In this document: positions 25,215 through 37,412 of the stretch, in pieces
How positions within the stretch are numbered: position 1 is the first letter of the stretch
How the letters are laid out: each line of letters opens with the position of its first letter
NCBI GenBank assembly: GCA_020402745.1
Contig: JADBYZ010000007.1
Location: forward strand, 62,001 to 126,000
Direction: 5' to 3'
Length of the DNA stretch: 64,000 bases
From: Phenylobacterium sp.
Lineage (GTDB): Bacteria > Pseudomonadota > Alphaproteobacteria > Caulobacterales > Caulobacteraceae
Translations under genes and position numbers: made by a program
The notes under the pieces: generated by a model
Seen by the model: only the letters and a program-made list of their open reading frames with translations
Database searches by the model: none
Told to the model about the DNA's origin: nothing

Positions 25215-26633
25215 ATGAAGAAGCACCTACTGATTGGCGTCTCCGCCTTCGTCCTCGGCGCCGCCACCACGGCCTACCTGAACCAGAATGCGCTCGCCGC
25301 GGGCGCCTCCGGGGCCGAGAGCTATCGCGTGCTTGAGCTGTTCGGCGACGTGGTTGAGGCCGTCGAGGATAATTACGTCTCCGAGGTCGAGCCCCGAAAG
25401 CTGATCGAGGCGGCCCTTGATGGGATGCTGACCTCCCTGGACCCTCATTCGGATTACCTGACGCCCGAAGCCCTGAACGACATGCGCGACCAGACGCGCG
25501 GGGAATACGGCGGCATCGGCCTGGAAATCAGCTCCGAAGAAGGGGTTGTGAAGGTCATTTCGCCCATGGACGGTACGCCAGCCTTCCGGGCGGGGATCAA
25601 GCCGGGCGACTACATCACCGCCGTCAACGGACAGTCCGCGATTGGCATGTCCGTCTCAGAGGCTGTGAAGCTCATGCGCGGTCCGCCGAGTGAGGCAGTG
25701 ACCCTTTCCATTGCCCGGGACAAGACCGATCCCTTCGACGTCAAGATCGTCAGGGAAGTCATCAAGACTCGGTCGGCCCTAGCCCGGATGGAGGCCGACT
25801 ACGGCTATCTTCGGGTCTCAGCCTTCAATGAGAAGACCACCGAGGAGGCGCGCACAGCCTTTGAGGATCTGAGGGCCAAGAACCCTCGCATGAAGGGCCT
25901 GATCCTTGACCTCAGGAACAATCCAGGCGGCCTGCTCGACCAGGCGGTGGGTATTTCCGACCTCTTCCTCGAGACTGGCGAGATCGTCTCACAGAGAGGA
26001 CGCAACCCCCGGGATATCGAGCGCTACAATGCGAGGACCGGCGACATCACCGGCGGCTTGCCCATCGTCGTGTTGATCAACTCCGGATCAGCCTCGGCGG
26101 CCGAGATCGTCGCTGGCGCCCTTCAGGACCGCAAGCGCGCTGAACTTGTAGGCCTGACCAGCTTCGGCAAAGGGTCAGTCCAGACCCTGATCCCCCTGCG
26201 AGGGGGCGCCGACGGGGCCATCAAGCTAACCACAGCCCGCTACTACACGCCTTCGGGGCGTTCGATTCAGAAGACTGGGATCGAACCCGACCTTGAAGTG
26301 GCCCAGTCCCGAGAGGAGGCTCAGGCCATCGCCAACCGCGCCTTCCAGTTCTCAGAGGCGTCCCTCCGGAATGCGCTCAAGGCCGACGACGGCAAGTCCC
26401 GGGTCGCACCGCATGAGCCCGCAGAGACGCCGCCCGAGGATTTCAATCCCCGGACAGGTGACTTCCAGCTGATCCGGGCCAAGGACGTCCTTAAGCACGG
26501 GTCGGTAGCGGCGACCCCGAAGCTGCCCAAGCCCACGGCCAGAATGGCGCAGGTGGTGGGCGCGCGCGTTGCTGGCGCAGCCACAGCCAAGACGGACGCA
26601 GCCTCCGAAAAGCCGCCACCTCCAAAGCCCTGA
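25215..26633 (+). CDS. C-terminal processing protease CtpA (S41 family)
   Basis: 472 residues from the ATG at 25215; an upstream ATG at 25188 is less likely as the signal MKKHLLIGVSAFVLGAATTA begins here. Domain order: exported N-terminus, S41 N-terminal helices (ALDGMLTSLDPHSDYL), PDZ domain (about 95-175: GGIGLEISSEEG, GIKPGDYITAVNG), then the protease core with the catalytic Ser in INSGSASAAEI and Lys in FGKGSVQTLIPL. The C-terminus is Pro/Lys-rich. CtpA-type enzymes trim periplasmic wall hydrolases. The gene follows the EnvC-like factor, the standard order in alphaproteobacteria. Confidence 0.94.
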   Translation: MKKHLLIGVSAFVLGAATTAYLNQNALAAGASGAESYRVLELFGDVVEAVEDNYVSEVEPRKLIEAALDGMLTSLDPHSDYLTPEALNDMRDQTRGEYGGIGLEISSEEGVVKVISPMDGTPAFRAGIKPGDYITAVNGQSAIGMSVSEAVKLMRGPPSEAVTLSIARDKTDPFDVKIVREVIKTRSALARMEADYGYLRVSAFNEKTTEEARTAFEDLRAKNPRMKGLILDLRNNPGGLLDQAVGISDLFLETGEIVSQRGRNPRDIERYNARTGDITGGLPIVVLINSGSASAAEIVAGALQDRKRAELVGLTSFGKGSVQTLIPLRGGADGAIKLTTARYYTPSGRSIQKTGIEPDLEVAQSREEAQAIANRAFQFSEASLRNALKADDGKSRVAPHEPAETPPEDFNPRTGDFQLIRAKDVLKHGSVAATPKLPKPTARMAQVVGARVAGAATAKTDAASEKPPPPKP

Positions 26634-26727
26634 AGTCCCGGGGACTGCTGCGGGTTTCCCCCGGCGCCGACTGACGCTAACCTGCGGATAACGCTTTCGC
26701 GAAAGGCTCCCTGGCGGAGACCTCCCC

Positions 26728-27861
26728 ATGAGACGCCCATCTAAACGCCGCGCTGCGCCCGCAGCCTCCGTGATCCGCCCGAAAGCCAGCGTCCTCCTGG
26801 GGGTGCTGTCCCAGCCCCTGGTGGGCGCAGTGGCCGCCCTTGTCCTGTTCCTGGGCAGCGCCATCGGCCTGATCTCCCTTCTGGGTGACCCCGCTGCGGG
26901 GTACCCCCAGGTCCAGACGAAGATCGCAGGTCCCGCACCCATGGGCTGGCGGGCGGCCGTCAACGCCGGACGCGCCGCCGGGCCAGAGCTCGCTAAGGCG
27001 GATTATCGGCTGACCCGATCACCAGAACCGCCGCCCCTGTCCACTGCGACGGACGCCTTGGCCGCGGCGGGAGCCTTTTCGGGAGGCTCACTTCCCCCTG
27101 CTCCAATCCCGGCCGTGAGCCGCATGACCGCTGATGGCGTCCTGCCGGTCATAGGCCCCGGCGGGCTGACGCCGGCACGGGCCTATGCGCGCCCTTTCAA
27201 GGCCAATGGCCGGCCCCGTGTGGCCATCGTCATCACCGGTCTCGGACTGGACACGGATCAGACTCGCCAGGCGATTGAGATCCTTCCACCTCAGGTAACC
27301 CTGGCCTTCTCACCCTATTCGCCCAATCTCCAGGACTGGATCAACCGGGCCAGGGAGGGAGGTCACGAGGTGCTCCTCGAGGTCCCGATGGAGCCCGAGG
27401 ACTATCCGGAGAACGATCCCGGCCCCTACACTCTGAGGGCCCGGGCTCAACCCGCCGAGACCGTAAAGCGTCTGGAGTGGATCCTGGGACGGACGTCGGG
27501 CTATTTCGGCGTCATAAATCGTATGGGCGAGCGTTTCGTAAAGAGCCCAGAGGGGATGAGCGCCCTGACAGGGACCCTGCGCAGCCGTGGCCTCGCCTTT
27601 GTGGACAGCGGAGTCGCCACAGGCTCCGGAGGGGGCGATTTTCGCGTATCGGCCGATCAGGTCCTGGACCCCGTCCTCTCTCCCGCCGCCATCGACGAAG
27701 CCTTGCTGAGGGTCGAGGCTGGAGCCCTGCAGAGGGGCCAGGGCCTGGGCGTGGCGCGCGCCTACCCCCTGAGCCTGCGGCAGGTGGCCTCCTGGGCCAG
27801 CCAGATCGAGAGCCGCGGTTACCAGCTGGCGCCGGCCTCCGCGCTTGCCCGAATCCGCTGA
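26728..27861 (+). CDS. Divergent polysaccharide deacetylase (YibQ family)
   Basis: 377 residues. One transmembrane helix (about 26-52) anchors it, followed by a low-complexity linker, then the YibQ/divergent polysaccharide deacetylase domain: PRVAIVITGLGLDTDQTRQAI (about 163-183), VTLAFSPYSPNLQDWINRARE, GHEVLLEVPMEPEDYPENDPG. These proteins sit downstream of ctpA and EnvC genes in many proteobacteria; the substrate is not known. The Asp of the canonical IIxDD metal site is replaced by TGLGLD. The stop overlaps the rppH start by one base. Confidence 0.85.
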   Translation: MRRPSKRRAAPAASVIRPKASVLLGVLSQPLVGAVAALVLFLGSAIGLISLLGDPAAGYPQVQTKIAGPAPMGWRAAVNAGRAAGPELAKADYRLTRSPEPPPLSTATDALAAAGAFSGGSLPPAPIPAVSRMTADGVLPVIGPGGLTPARAYARPFKANGRPRVAIVITGLGLDTDQTRQAIEILPPQVTLAFSPYSPNLQDWINRAREGGHEVLLEVPMEPEDYPENDPGPYTLRARAQPAETVKRLEWILGRTSGYFGVINRMGERFVKSPEGMSALTGTLRSRGLAFVDSGVATGSGGGDFRVSADQVLDPVLSPAAIDEALLRVEAGALQRGQGLGVARAYPLSLRQVASWASQIESRGYQLAPASALARIR

Positions 27862-28346
27862 TGAACCTCGATGACTACCGGCCCAATGTCGGCCTCGTCC
27901 TGTTCAGCCGGGAAGGACAGGTCTGGATGGGCCGCAGGGTCGAGACGCCGCCGCCCTACAACTGGCAGTTCCCGCAAGGGGGCGTCGATGACGACGAGGA
28001 CCTGGAGGCGGCCGCCCTGCGGGAGCTGGCCGAAGAGACAGGGATCACCTCGGTATCCATCCTTGGCCGCACGCCCGGCTGGCTGGCCTATGACTATCCG
28101 ATCGCAGCGAAGAGAGGCCGGCGCGGCTGGAGGGGCCAGAAGCAGGTCTGGTTCGCCCTACGATTCGAAGGCGACGAAGCCGAAGTCCGCCTCGACCAGC
28201 ATCATCCGGCGGAGTTCGACGCCTGGCGCTGGGCGCCGCTGGCGGACGCGCCTGAGCTCATCGTACCCTTCAAGAAGCCCGTCTATGCGACGGTCGCCCA
28301 GGCCTTCGCCCCCCTCGCCGACCACCTGGCCGGGGGGCGGCCGTGA
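27861..28346 (+). CDS. rppH: RNA pyrophosphohydrolase RppH
   Basis: 161 residues from ATG at 27861 (TGATG overlap with the gene before it). Early segment YRPNVGLVLFSREGQVWMGRR and YNWQFPQGGVDDDED are typical; the Nudix box continues as LRELAEETGITSV with its REL-x-EE metal ligands. The following GQKQVWFALRF and EFDAWRW blocks match RppH, which removes pyrophosphate from 5' ends of transcripts to start RNase E decay. It is followed by a hydrolase gene with a 4-base overlap. Confidence 0.95.
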   Translation: MNLDDYRPNVGLVLFSREGQVWMGRRVETPPPYNWQFPQGGVDDDEDLEAAALRELAEETGITSVSILGRTPGWLAYDYPIAAKRGRRGWRGQKQVWFALRFEGDEAEVRLDQHHPAEFDAWRWAPLADAPELIVPFKKPVYATVAQAFAPLADHLAGGRP

Positions 28347-29128
28347 GCCGTCCGGCCTCGATCATCATGGTCCATGGGGCCTTCTGCGGCGGCTGGGTGT
28401 TCGACGCCTTCCGCCAACCGTTCGAGGCGGCGGGCCACCCTGTCCTGGCGCCAGACCTCCGCGGCCATGGCGCTGGGGATCGGCCGGGCGAGGTCAGCGG
28501 CCTGTCCATGGCCGACTATGCCTCCGATATGGCGGGCCTTTGCCGGAGGGTCGCGGAGGCGGAGGGATCGGCCCCCATCCTCCTGGGGCATTCCATGGGC
28601 GGCCTGGTGGCCCAGATGGCCGCCTGGCGGGCGCCGGTGTCCGCCCTGGTGCTGCTTGCACCTTCCGCGCCCTGGGGGGTCTTGGGGTCCAGCATGGAGG
28701 AGGCGGTGACCGCCGCCGCCCTGCCCCTTCTGGCGCCCACCCCCTTCTCGCCAGTAGACCCGGACCTGCGGCTCCTGAAGGCCTTCAGCCTGGATCGCCT
28801 GGCGCCTGCGGCGCGCGAGGCGACGGCCCGTCGGGCCCGGCCCGAGAGCGCCCGGGCCATCCTCGAGACCCTGACCTGGTGGCTTGATCCGCTGATGACG
28901 ACCTTGCCGCCCTCCGGTCGCCTGGGCGTAGGGTCCCTGGTGCTGGCCGGGTCCCGCGACCGCGTACATCCTCCAGCCACTGTCCGGCAGGTGTCTGAAC
29001 GTCTTGGCGGGGATTACCGTGAGATGCCGGGGATGAGCCACTGGCTGCCCGGCGAACCGGGATGGGAAGGCGTGGCCGGGGCGATCCTGGACTGGCTGGC
29101 CGCGCGAGGCGGCCCGGCCGCCGCCTAG
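28343..29128 (+). CDS. Alpha/beta hydrolase
   Basis: 261 residues. Oxyanion motif VHGAFCGGWVF (about 11-21), nucleophile elbow LGHSMGGLVAQ (Ser near 83), acid in AGSRDRVHPP (about 210) and His in MSHWLPGEPGW near 235. It resembles esterase or salicylate-esterase-like hydrolases. Substrate unknown. It overlaps rppH by 4 bases and ends beside a palindromic repeat. Confidence 0.82.
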   Translation: MSRPASIIMVHGAFCGGWVFDAFRQPFEAAGHPVLAPDLRGHGAGDRPGEVSGLSMADYASDMAGLCRRVAEAEGSAPILLGHSMGGLVAQMAAWRAPVSALVLLAPSAPWGVLGSSMEEAVTAAALPLLAPTPFSPVDPDLRLLKAFSLDRLAPAAREATARRARPESARAILETLTWWLDPLMTTLPPSGRLGVGSLVLAGSRDRVHPPATVRQVSERLGGDYREMPGMSHWLPGEPGWEGVAGAILDWLAARGGPAAA

Positions 29129-29205
29129 AGCCTGTTCCTTTCAGACGGAATGTCCGAAAGCGAAAACAGGCTCTCATTCCAGTGGGTTAGATCATGTCTC
29201 GATCT
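29128..29205. repeat. Dispersed palindromic element, copy 2
   Basis: Outer arms gagcctgtt (29128-29136) and aacaggctc (29165-29173) are perfect complements. An inner stem ctttcagac (29138-29146) pairs with gtccgaaag (29152-29160) with one wobble. The inner half and the downstream flank are similar to 9491-9575. It lies between the convergent ends of the hydrolase (29128) and the secreted protein gene (29204). It can fold on either strand and may end both transcripts. Confidence 0.7.
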
Positions 29206-29839
29206 AGAACTGGCGCTCGGAGTAGAGGATCTCGCCCATGCCCCACTTGGCGTTGACCTCAGTCCCATCCGGCTTCTTGAGCTGGACAAAGACCAGGCCG
29301 ATGGACTCCTTGTCCGTGTAGTACTCCCACGAGCTCGTCACCCGCATGAAGTCGGTCGGCGGGATGTAGTTGTTCTCTCGCTGGAGCACCAACCGGGGCT
29401 GGTTCAGGAAGGCGAACTTGTCGAGGCCCAGGAGAAGCGGCCGCTCACCGCCGCTGGTGTAGGTCAGGCCGAGGCGGCAGACCTGCTTGTTCGAGCCAGG
29501 ATCATAGACGGTCAGGGTATAGGGCCTGGTCACCAGGGTCTGGGTGAAGCCGCCCTCCCTCCGGTTGCGCTTGAAGCCGGCCGCCGGGGTGGCCAGCTTG
29601 GCAAGCTCCCCGCCGCGCACCAGGGGCACGCAGACGGTGCGGATCACATTGAGGATCTGACCGATCTCGCCATCGGTGGGCAGGGTTTCCACCACCGGGG
29701 GCGGGGCCGGCGGGGCGGGGGCGGGGGCCGCAGTTTCAGCCGCAGATGCAGGCGCCAGGGGCGGAGCCGGAACTTCCTGGGCCATGGCCGGAAGGGCGAT
29801 CGCCGAAGCGGCGAGGAGGGTGATGACCGCGCTGCGCAT
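29204..29839 (-). CDS. Secreted protein of unknown function
   Basis: 211 residues. A Sec signal (MRSAVITLLAASAIALPAMAQE, cleavage after AMA) is followed by a Pro/Ala-rich linker (about 23-52), then a compact domain with two Cys residues (TVCVPL and KQVCRLGL) that could form a disulfide, and an aromatic-rich end with VTSSWEYYTDKESIGLVFVQL. I do not recognise the family. It lies 84 bases after atpC on the same strand and may be co-transcribed at low level. Confidence 0.75.
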   Translation of the reverse strand: MRSAVITLLAASAIALPAMAQEVPAPPLAPASAAETAAPAPAPPAPPPVVETLPTDGEIGQILNVIRTVCVPLVRGGELAKLATPAAGFKRNRREGGFTQTLVTRPYTLTVYDPGSNKQVCRLGLTYTSGGERPLLLGLDKFAFLNQPRLVLQRENNYIPPTDFMRVTSSWEYYTDKESIGLVFVQLKKPDGTEVNAKWGMGEILYSERQF

Positions 29840-29923
29840 TCTGTTTCCTCGTATCCTGTTGTCTTTCCCCCGGAACCTGAGCCTGAGGGTGGAGAACCAT
29901 TTTGTCGGGATCGTGACGCCTGG

Positions 29924-30184
29924 CTAGACCTCGACGGCGGACTCCGCCAGCACGGTAAGGCCCGCCGGGGTCACATCGGCGAAACCGCCCCGGACCTCGA
30001 AGGTGGTGACCTGGCCGTTCCGGTACAAGCGGAGCTGCCCTTCGCGCAGGGCGGTCATGAAGGGAGCGTGGCCGGGCAGGACACCGAAGTCGCCTTCGGA
30101 GCCCGGCGCGTCCACCTGGTCAACCTCACCGGAGAAGAGCTCCCGCTCCGGCGAGACCAGGGAGAATTGCAGCTTGCCGGCCAT
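29924..30184 (-). CDS. atpC: ATP synthase epsilon subunit, short form
   Basis: 86 residues from the ATG at 30184. The beta-sandwich domain is complete: LQFSLVSPERELFSGEVDQVDAPGSEGDFGVLPGHAPF, then GGFADVTPAGLTVLAESA. The C-terminal two-helix domain, present in most bacteria (about 130 residues), is absent. The subunit links gamma to the c-ring; loss of the helical arm removes epsilon-type self-inhibition. Short forms are known in Caulobacterales. It is last in atpHAGDC, 5 bases after atpD. Confidence 0.93.
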   Translation of the reverse strand: MAGKLQFSLVSPERELFSGEVDQVDAPGSEGDFGVLPGHAPFMTALREGQLRLYRNGQVTTFEVRGGFADVTPAGLTVLAESAVEV

Positions 30185-30189
30185 CAGGA

Positions 30190-31791
<1,602 letters not shown>

Positions 31792-32661
31792 TTAGAGCGC
31801 CTCGGCGCCGGAGATGATCTCGATCAGCTCCTTGGTGATCTGCGCCTGGCGGGTACGGTTCTTCAGCAGGGTGAGGTCGGCGATCATGTCGCCGGCGGCG
31901 CGGGTCGCATTGTCCATGGCGGACATCTGGGAGGCGAAGAAGCCCGCCTGATTCTCCAGCATGGCCGACAGGACCTGGACATTGAGATTACGGGGCAGAA
32001 GGGTTTCGAGAATGGCTTCTGCGTCCGGCTCGTATTCGTAGCTGGCGCCCTGAAGGTCGACGACGCCGGATCCGATGACCTGGGCAGGTATCATCTGCTG
32101 GAAGGTCGGGGTCTGGGTGACCACAGACTTGAACTTCGAATAGGCCAGGGAGACCACATCAACCTCGCCCGCCTCAAACATGGCGGCGACCTTCTGGCCG
32201 ACGGCTTCAGCGACAGCCAGGGAGGGGCTCGCGCCCACCTCGAAGCTCTCCACGAACCGATCGCCATAGAGGCGCTTCAGCTGATCCCGCGCCTTCTTGC
32301 CCAGTGTGATGATCTTCACATCCTTGCCCTCGGCGATGAGGGTGGAGATCCGCTCCCGGGCCATACGGACGATGGAGGAATTGAACCCTCCCGCCAGACC
32401 GCGGTCGGCGGTGGCGACGATGATCAGTTGCTTCACGTCCTGGCCGGTGCCGACCAGGAGCTTGGGCGCCCCGTCGCCGGAAACGCCCGCCGCCAGGTTG
32501 GCGATCACCGAAGCCATGCGCTCTGCATAGGGGCGAGCGCTCTGGGCAGCCTGCTGGGCCCGTCGCAGCTTGGCGGCGGCGACCATTTGCAGCGCTTTCG
32601 TGATCTTCTGCGTGGATTCCACGCTCTTGATCCGATTGCGCATCTCCTTGAGGCTGGCCAT
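31792..32661 (-). CDS. atpG: ATP synthase gamma subunit
   Basis: 289 residues, usual length. It has the N-terminal coil [36 protein letters not shown] and the matching C-terminal coil [31 protein letters not shown] with the EIISGAEAL end. It forms the rotating shaft of F1. It lies between atpA and atpD in the operon. Confidence 0.97.
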   Translation of the reverse strand: MASLKEMRNRIKSVESTQKITKALQMVAAAKLRRAQQAAQSARPYAERMASVIANLAAGVSGDGAPKLLVGTGQDVKQLIIVATADRGLAGGFNSSIVRMARERISTLIAEGKDVKIITLGKKARDQLKRLYGDRFVESFEVGASPSLAVAEAVGQKVAAMFEAGEVDVVSLAYSKFKSVVTQTPTFQQMIPAQVIGSGVVDLQGASYEYEPDAEAILETLLPRNLNVQVLSAMLENQAGFFASQMSAMDNATRAAGDMIADLTLLKNRTRQAQITKELIEIISGAEAL

Positions 32662-32684
32662 CTCCTGAAAACTCCGCCGTTTCT

Positions 32685-34223
<1,539 letters not shown>

Positions 34224-34778
34224 TTACGCTCTCTTCAGGGCGAACTTGAGGGAATCGAGCTTCGAACGGAGCGAAGCATCGAAGAGTTTGGAACCCACCC
34301 GGACGCGGATGCCGCCAAGCAGGGCGGGATCCACGCGGGTCTCGATTTCAGGGGCCTTGCCCAGGGCGGCCCGGAGGGCCTCCGCGACGCCCTTGGACTG
34401 GGCGGCGCTCATCGGGGCGGCGGTGGTGACCACGGCGGACACCGCGCCCCGCGCGGCGGCGTCGAGGGCCTCAAAGGCGGCCAGCACCTCCGGGAGGACT
34501 GAAGCCCGCCCGTTTGCGGCCAGCAGGCCAAGGAACTTACGGGTCGTCTCGGAGAACTTCGCCTTGCCAGCCAGGGCGACGAGGGCCGAGGCCTTATCGC
34601 CGGCGGTGAAGGCGGGAGACGCCAGGAGGGTCCTCAGGTCGGACGAGTCGGCGCGCATCCGGCGCAGGGCCGCAACGTCTGCGGCGACGGCCAGAAGGGT
34701 CCCGGTTTCGTTCGCAAGGTCGAAAAGGGCCCGGGCGTAACGATCGCCCACATCTGAAGTCCTGGAATCGTCCGCCAC
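34224..34778 (-). CDS. atpH: ATP synthase delta subunit
   Basis: 184 residues. N-terminal helices GDRYARALFDLANETGTL and the C-terminal part RVDPALLGGIRVRVGSKLFDASLRSKLDSLKFALKRA match the OSCP/delta family. It joins F1 to the b subunits. It is the first gene of the operon. Confidence 0.96.
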   Translation of the reverse strand: MADDSRTSDVGDRYARALFDLANETGTLLAVAADVAALRRMRADSSDLRTLLASPAFTAGDKASALVALAGKAKFSETTRKFLGLLAANGRASVLPEVLAAFEALDAAARGAVSAVVTTAAPMSAAQSKGVAEALRAALGKAPEIETRVDPALLGGIRVRVGSKLFDASLRSKLDSLKFALKRA

Positions 34779-34810
34779 TTGCTCCGCCCGCCCGATGCGT
34801 GTGTCACAGA

Positions 34811-34831
34811 CGCCGGAAGAGTTTTCCGGCG
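34811..34831. promoter_or_regulatory. Hairpin in the atpH leader
   Basis: cgccggaa (34811-34818) and ttccggcg (34824-34831) pair perfectly around five bases, about 35-55 bases upstream of the atpH start on the minus strand. The word cacagacgccgg occurs here and again about 55 bases further upstream, forming a direct repeat. It may be a leader control or RNA stability element. The region 34779-34991 holds no gene. Confidence 0.35.
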
Positions 34832-34991
34832 GCTAAAGGCTTGAAAGCGCTTGGAAAAGCACAGACGCCGGGAGCCCTTTTCAGAGCCTCCGACCCGAAG
34901 CCGCGCGTCTGATATCATGCAGCCTTCGGCGCCGCAACCGAAGGCGCGCGGCGGAGTTGCTGGCGGTCGCGATGTCTTCCATCCCTCGGTC

Positions 34992-35288
34992 TCAGCTTGA
35001 GGCGGACCGCTGAGTGTAAACTGCCGATCCTGCAGCGATCATCCGGCCGTCCGGAGTTGCGAGGCGGGCGCGCACGAAGGCCAGGCTGCGGGTGCGACGG
35101 TCCGTCCAGGACTCCAGAAGGCCCTCTTGCGCCTCTCCACAGGCCGGGCCGAACTCCAGGGACAGGGAGACCGGTCTGACCCCGTCGCCAGCGGTCTCGG
35201 ACAGTCGCGCCTGGATCAGGGCGGCGACGCCGGCGGGATCGGCGGGAACGGAGGAGACGGTGGGCGCGGTGGTCATGACCTGCCTCAT
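34992..35288 (-). CDS. Small hotdog/thioesterase-like protein
   Basis: 98 residues from the ATG at 35288, or 94 from the ATG at 35276. The last part, WTDRRTRSLAFVRARLATPDGRMIAAGSAVYT, resembles the end of PaaI-type hotdog thioesterases, but the segment that normally carries catalytic Asp or Asn-His is not recognised and the protein is short. It may be a single-strand remnant or a small stand-alone domain. Divergent from the PBP gene. Confidence 0.5.
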   Translation of the reverse strand: MRQVMTTAPTVSSVPADPAGVAALIQARLSETAGDGVRPVSLSLEFGPACGEAQEGLLESWTDRRTRSLAFVRARLATPDGRMIAAGSAVYTQRSASS

Positions 35289-35417
35289 GCCGCGCGCCGT
35301 CGGGGTTGGAAAGCGCCAATTCGGCGCCGGCGCTATCCTGTCGCGCGAGTCTGCGGACCAGTGTATTCCTCGCCCCGTTCGGCGCGGGGGCGCTGATCCG
35401 TTCGCAGGCGCATTTCC

Positions 35418-37412
35418 ATGGCCAGATTCGACACTCGAGCCGATCCGCAGAGGCGGCGGTCCTTTCTGGGGGGACTGGTCTACTGGGGAGCTGTCTTTTG
35501 CGTCTGGGGCCTCATCTTCGCCCTCGCCTTCCTGGCGGTCTTTGCGGCGGACCTGCCCGACACCTCCAATCTGAATGCCGTCAAGCGGCAGCCTTCCATC
35601 TCCTATCTGGACCGCTCCGGCGCCCTCATTTCCGTGCGGGGCAGCCAGTACGCGCCGCCCGTGGATCTCGCCAAGCTGCCGCCCTACGTCCCGGCCGCCT
35701 TCGTGGCCATCGAGGATCGCTGGTTTTACTGGCACTTCGGCTTCAATCCCTGGGGCATTCTCCGCAGCCAGGTCTACAACCTGACGAACCGGGGCGAGGG
35801 GCCCCTGCGCGGTGGCTCAACGATCACCCAGCAGCTGGCGCGCAATCTCTTTCTGACCATGGACCAGACCTACCGGCGCAAGGCGCAGGAGCTGGTCCTG
35901 GCGATCTGGCTGGAGACGAGGTTCACCAAGAAGGAGATTCTCGCCCTCTACCTGAACCGGGTCTACTTCGGCGCCGGCGCTTACGGCATAGAGGCCGCCT
36001 CCCAGCGCTACTTCGGAAAACCTGCCGACCAGCTGACCATTGGTGAGAGCGCCCTCCTCGCTGGAATGATGAAAGGGCCCTCGCGGTACAGCCCCGTCTC
36101 TTCCGCCGACAGGGCCGCCCGGCGGGCGACCGTGGTGCTCAACGAAATGGTCCGGGCCGGCGCCATCACGCCGGAGCAGAGGGCGGAGGCCATCCGCACC
36201 CCGGTCCGGGTCAATCCCACCCTGGCCAGCCAGAGGGCGCAGTACTTCACCGATTGGGTGGATGAACAGGTTCGGGGTCTGGTGGGAGAGCCGACAGAGG
36301 ATCTCTTCGTGGAGACCACCCTCGACCTGCCGATCCAGGTTTCCGCCGAGCAGGCCCTGCGGGCGGGCCTGGCCGGCGCTCGGGGACAGGAGATTCAGCA
36401 GGGCGCCCTGGTGGCGCTCGACGGAGAGGGTCGGGTCCGGGCCTATGTCGGGGGAGCCGATTACGAGGACAGCCAGTTTGATCGCGCGGCCATGGCTCGG
36501 CGACAGGCGGGATCGGCCTTCAAGCCCTTCGTCTACCTGACCGCACTGGAGCGTGGCCGAACGCCGGACACGCCGGCGGTGGACGAGGCCATCCGGATCG
36601 GGAGCTGGGAGCCGAAGAATTACACGGGAGAGTTCCTCGGCCCCATCACCCTTCAGACCGCCCTGGCCCAGTCGGTGAACACCGTCTCCGCCAGGCTCGC
36701 CAATGAGGTCGGCACAGGCAATGTCGCGGCCACAGCCCGACGGCTCGGCATCCGCTCGCCCATCCAGCTCGACCCCTCCATGGCCCTGGGCGCCGTCGAG
36801 GTCAGCCCGCTGGAGATGGCCCAGGCCTACGCGCCCTTTTCCAATGGCGGTTACCTGTCGCCCGCCTGGGCCATCGAGCGGGTGCGAACCGCGGGCGGGA
36901 AGGTGCTCTACGACCGTTCCGTGGCCAGGCCGGCGAGAACTCCAGTCATCGCCTCCCCCGCCCTGCCGCAGATGAACCAGATGCTGCGACAGGTTCTGGT
37001 CTCCGGAACCGGAACGCGAGCTCGCGTTCCGGGATACGACCTCGCGGGCAAGACCGGCACCACCAGCGATTACCGGGACGCCTGGTTCGTCGGTTACACG
37101 GGCGGCTTCGTGGCGGCGGTCTGGGTCGGGCGGGACGACAACACCCCCATGCGTCGGGTGACGGGCGGTGGGGCGCCGGCGGCGATCTGGCAGGCCTTCA
37201 TGGCCCGCGCCCTGCCCAGGTTGCGGGCCGAACCCATCCCCGGCGGCCTACCGCCGGCCCAGGCGGGCGAGGACCCGATCGGCGACCTCCTGCAGGCGCC
37301 TGTCGAGGGGCCGGCCCCGGCAGACCCCATCCCAAGGCCGCCGGCCCCGACCGGGCCGGCGACTCCCGCCGCGGCGGTTCCGGCTCAGCCCTCCGGCGCC
37401 CCCAGGGCGTGA
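35418..37412 (+). CDS. Bifunctional penicillin-binding protein 1A family
   Basis: 664 residues. A membrane helix at about 20-42 is followed by the GT51 domain (IEDRWFYWHFGFN, RGGSTITQQLARNLFL, LALYLNRVYFGAGAYGIEAAS) and the transpeptidase domain with Ser366 in AGSAFKPF, SVN in AQSVNTVS, and KTGTT at 545-549. It ends in a Pro/Ala-rich tail. It polymerises and cross-links peptidoglycan. It overlaps the convergent metallopeptidase gene by 28 bases. Confidence 0.95.
   Translation: MARFDTRADPQRRRSFLGGLVYWGAVFCVWGLIFALAFLAVFAADLPDTSNLNAVKRQPSISYLDRSGALISVRGSQYAPPVDLAKLPPYVPAAFVAIEDRWFYWHFGFNPWGILRSQVYNLTNRGEGPLRGGSTITQQLARNLFLTMDQTYRRKAQELVLAIWLETRFTKKEILALYLNRVYFGAGAYGIEAASQRYFGKPADQLTIGESALLAGMMKGPSRYSPVSSADRAARRATVVLNEMVRAGAITPEQRAEAIRTPVRVNPTLASQRAQYFTDWVDEQVRGLVGEPTEDLFVETTLDLPIQVSAEQALRAGLAGARGQEIQQGALVALDGEGRVRAYVGGADYEDSQFDRAAMARRQAGSAFKPFVYLTALERGRTPDTPAVDEAIRIGSWEPKNYTGEFLGPITLQTALAQSVNTVSARLANEVGTGNVAATARRLGIRSPIQLDPSMALGAVEVSPLEMAQAYAPFSNGGYLSPAWAIERVRTAGGKVLYDRSVARPARTPVIASPALPQMNQMLRQVLVSGTGTRARVPGYDLAGKTGTTSDYRDAWFVGYTGGFVAAVWVGRDDNTPMRRVTGGGAPAAIWQAFMARALPRLRAEPIPGGLPPAQAGEDPIGDLLQAPVEGPAPADPIPRPPAPTGPATPAAAVPAQPSGAPRA

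Noticed and set aside
26695-26706. 12-bp palindrome ctttcgcgaaag upstream of the YibQ-like gene
   Set aside because: Short palindromes of this size are expected by chance in GC-rich DNA; no second copy or spacing evidence was found.
35289-35417. Possible extra gene between the hotdog-like gene and the PBP gene
   Set aside because: No start with ribosome site and no coding pattern; it is a divergent promoter region.
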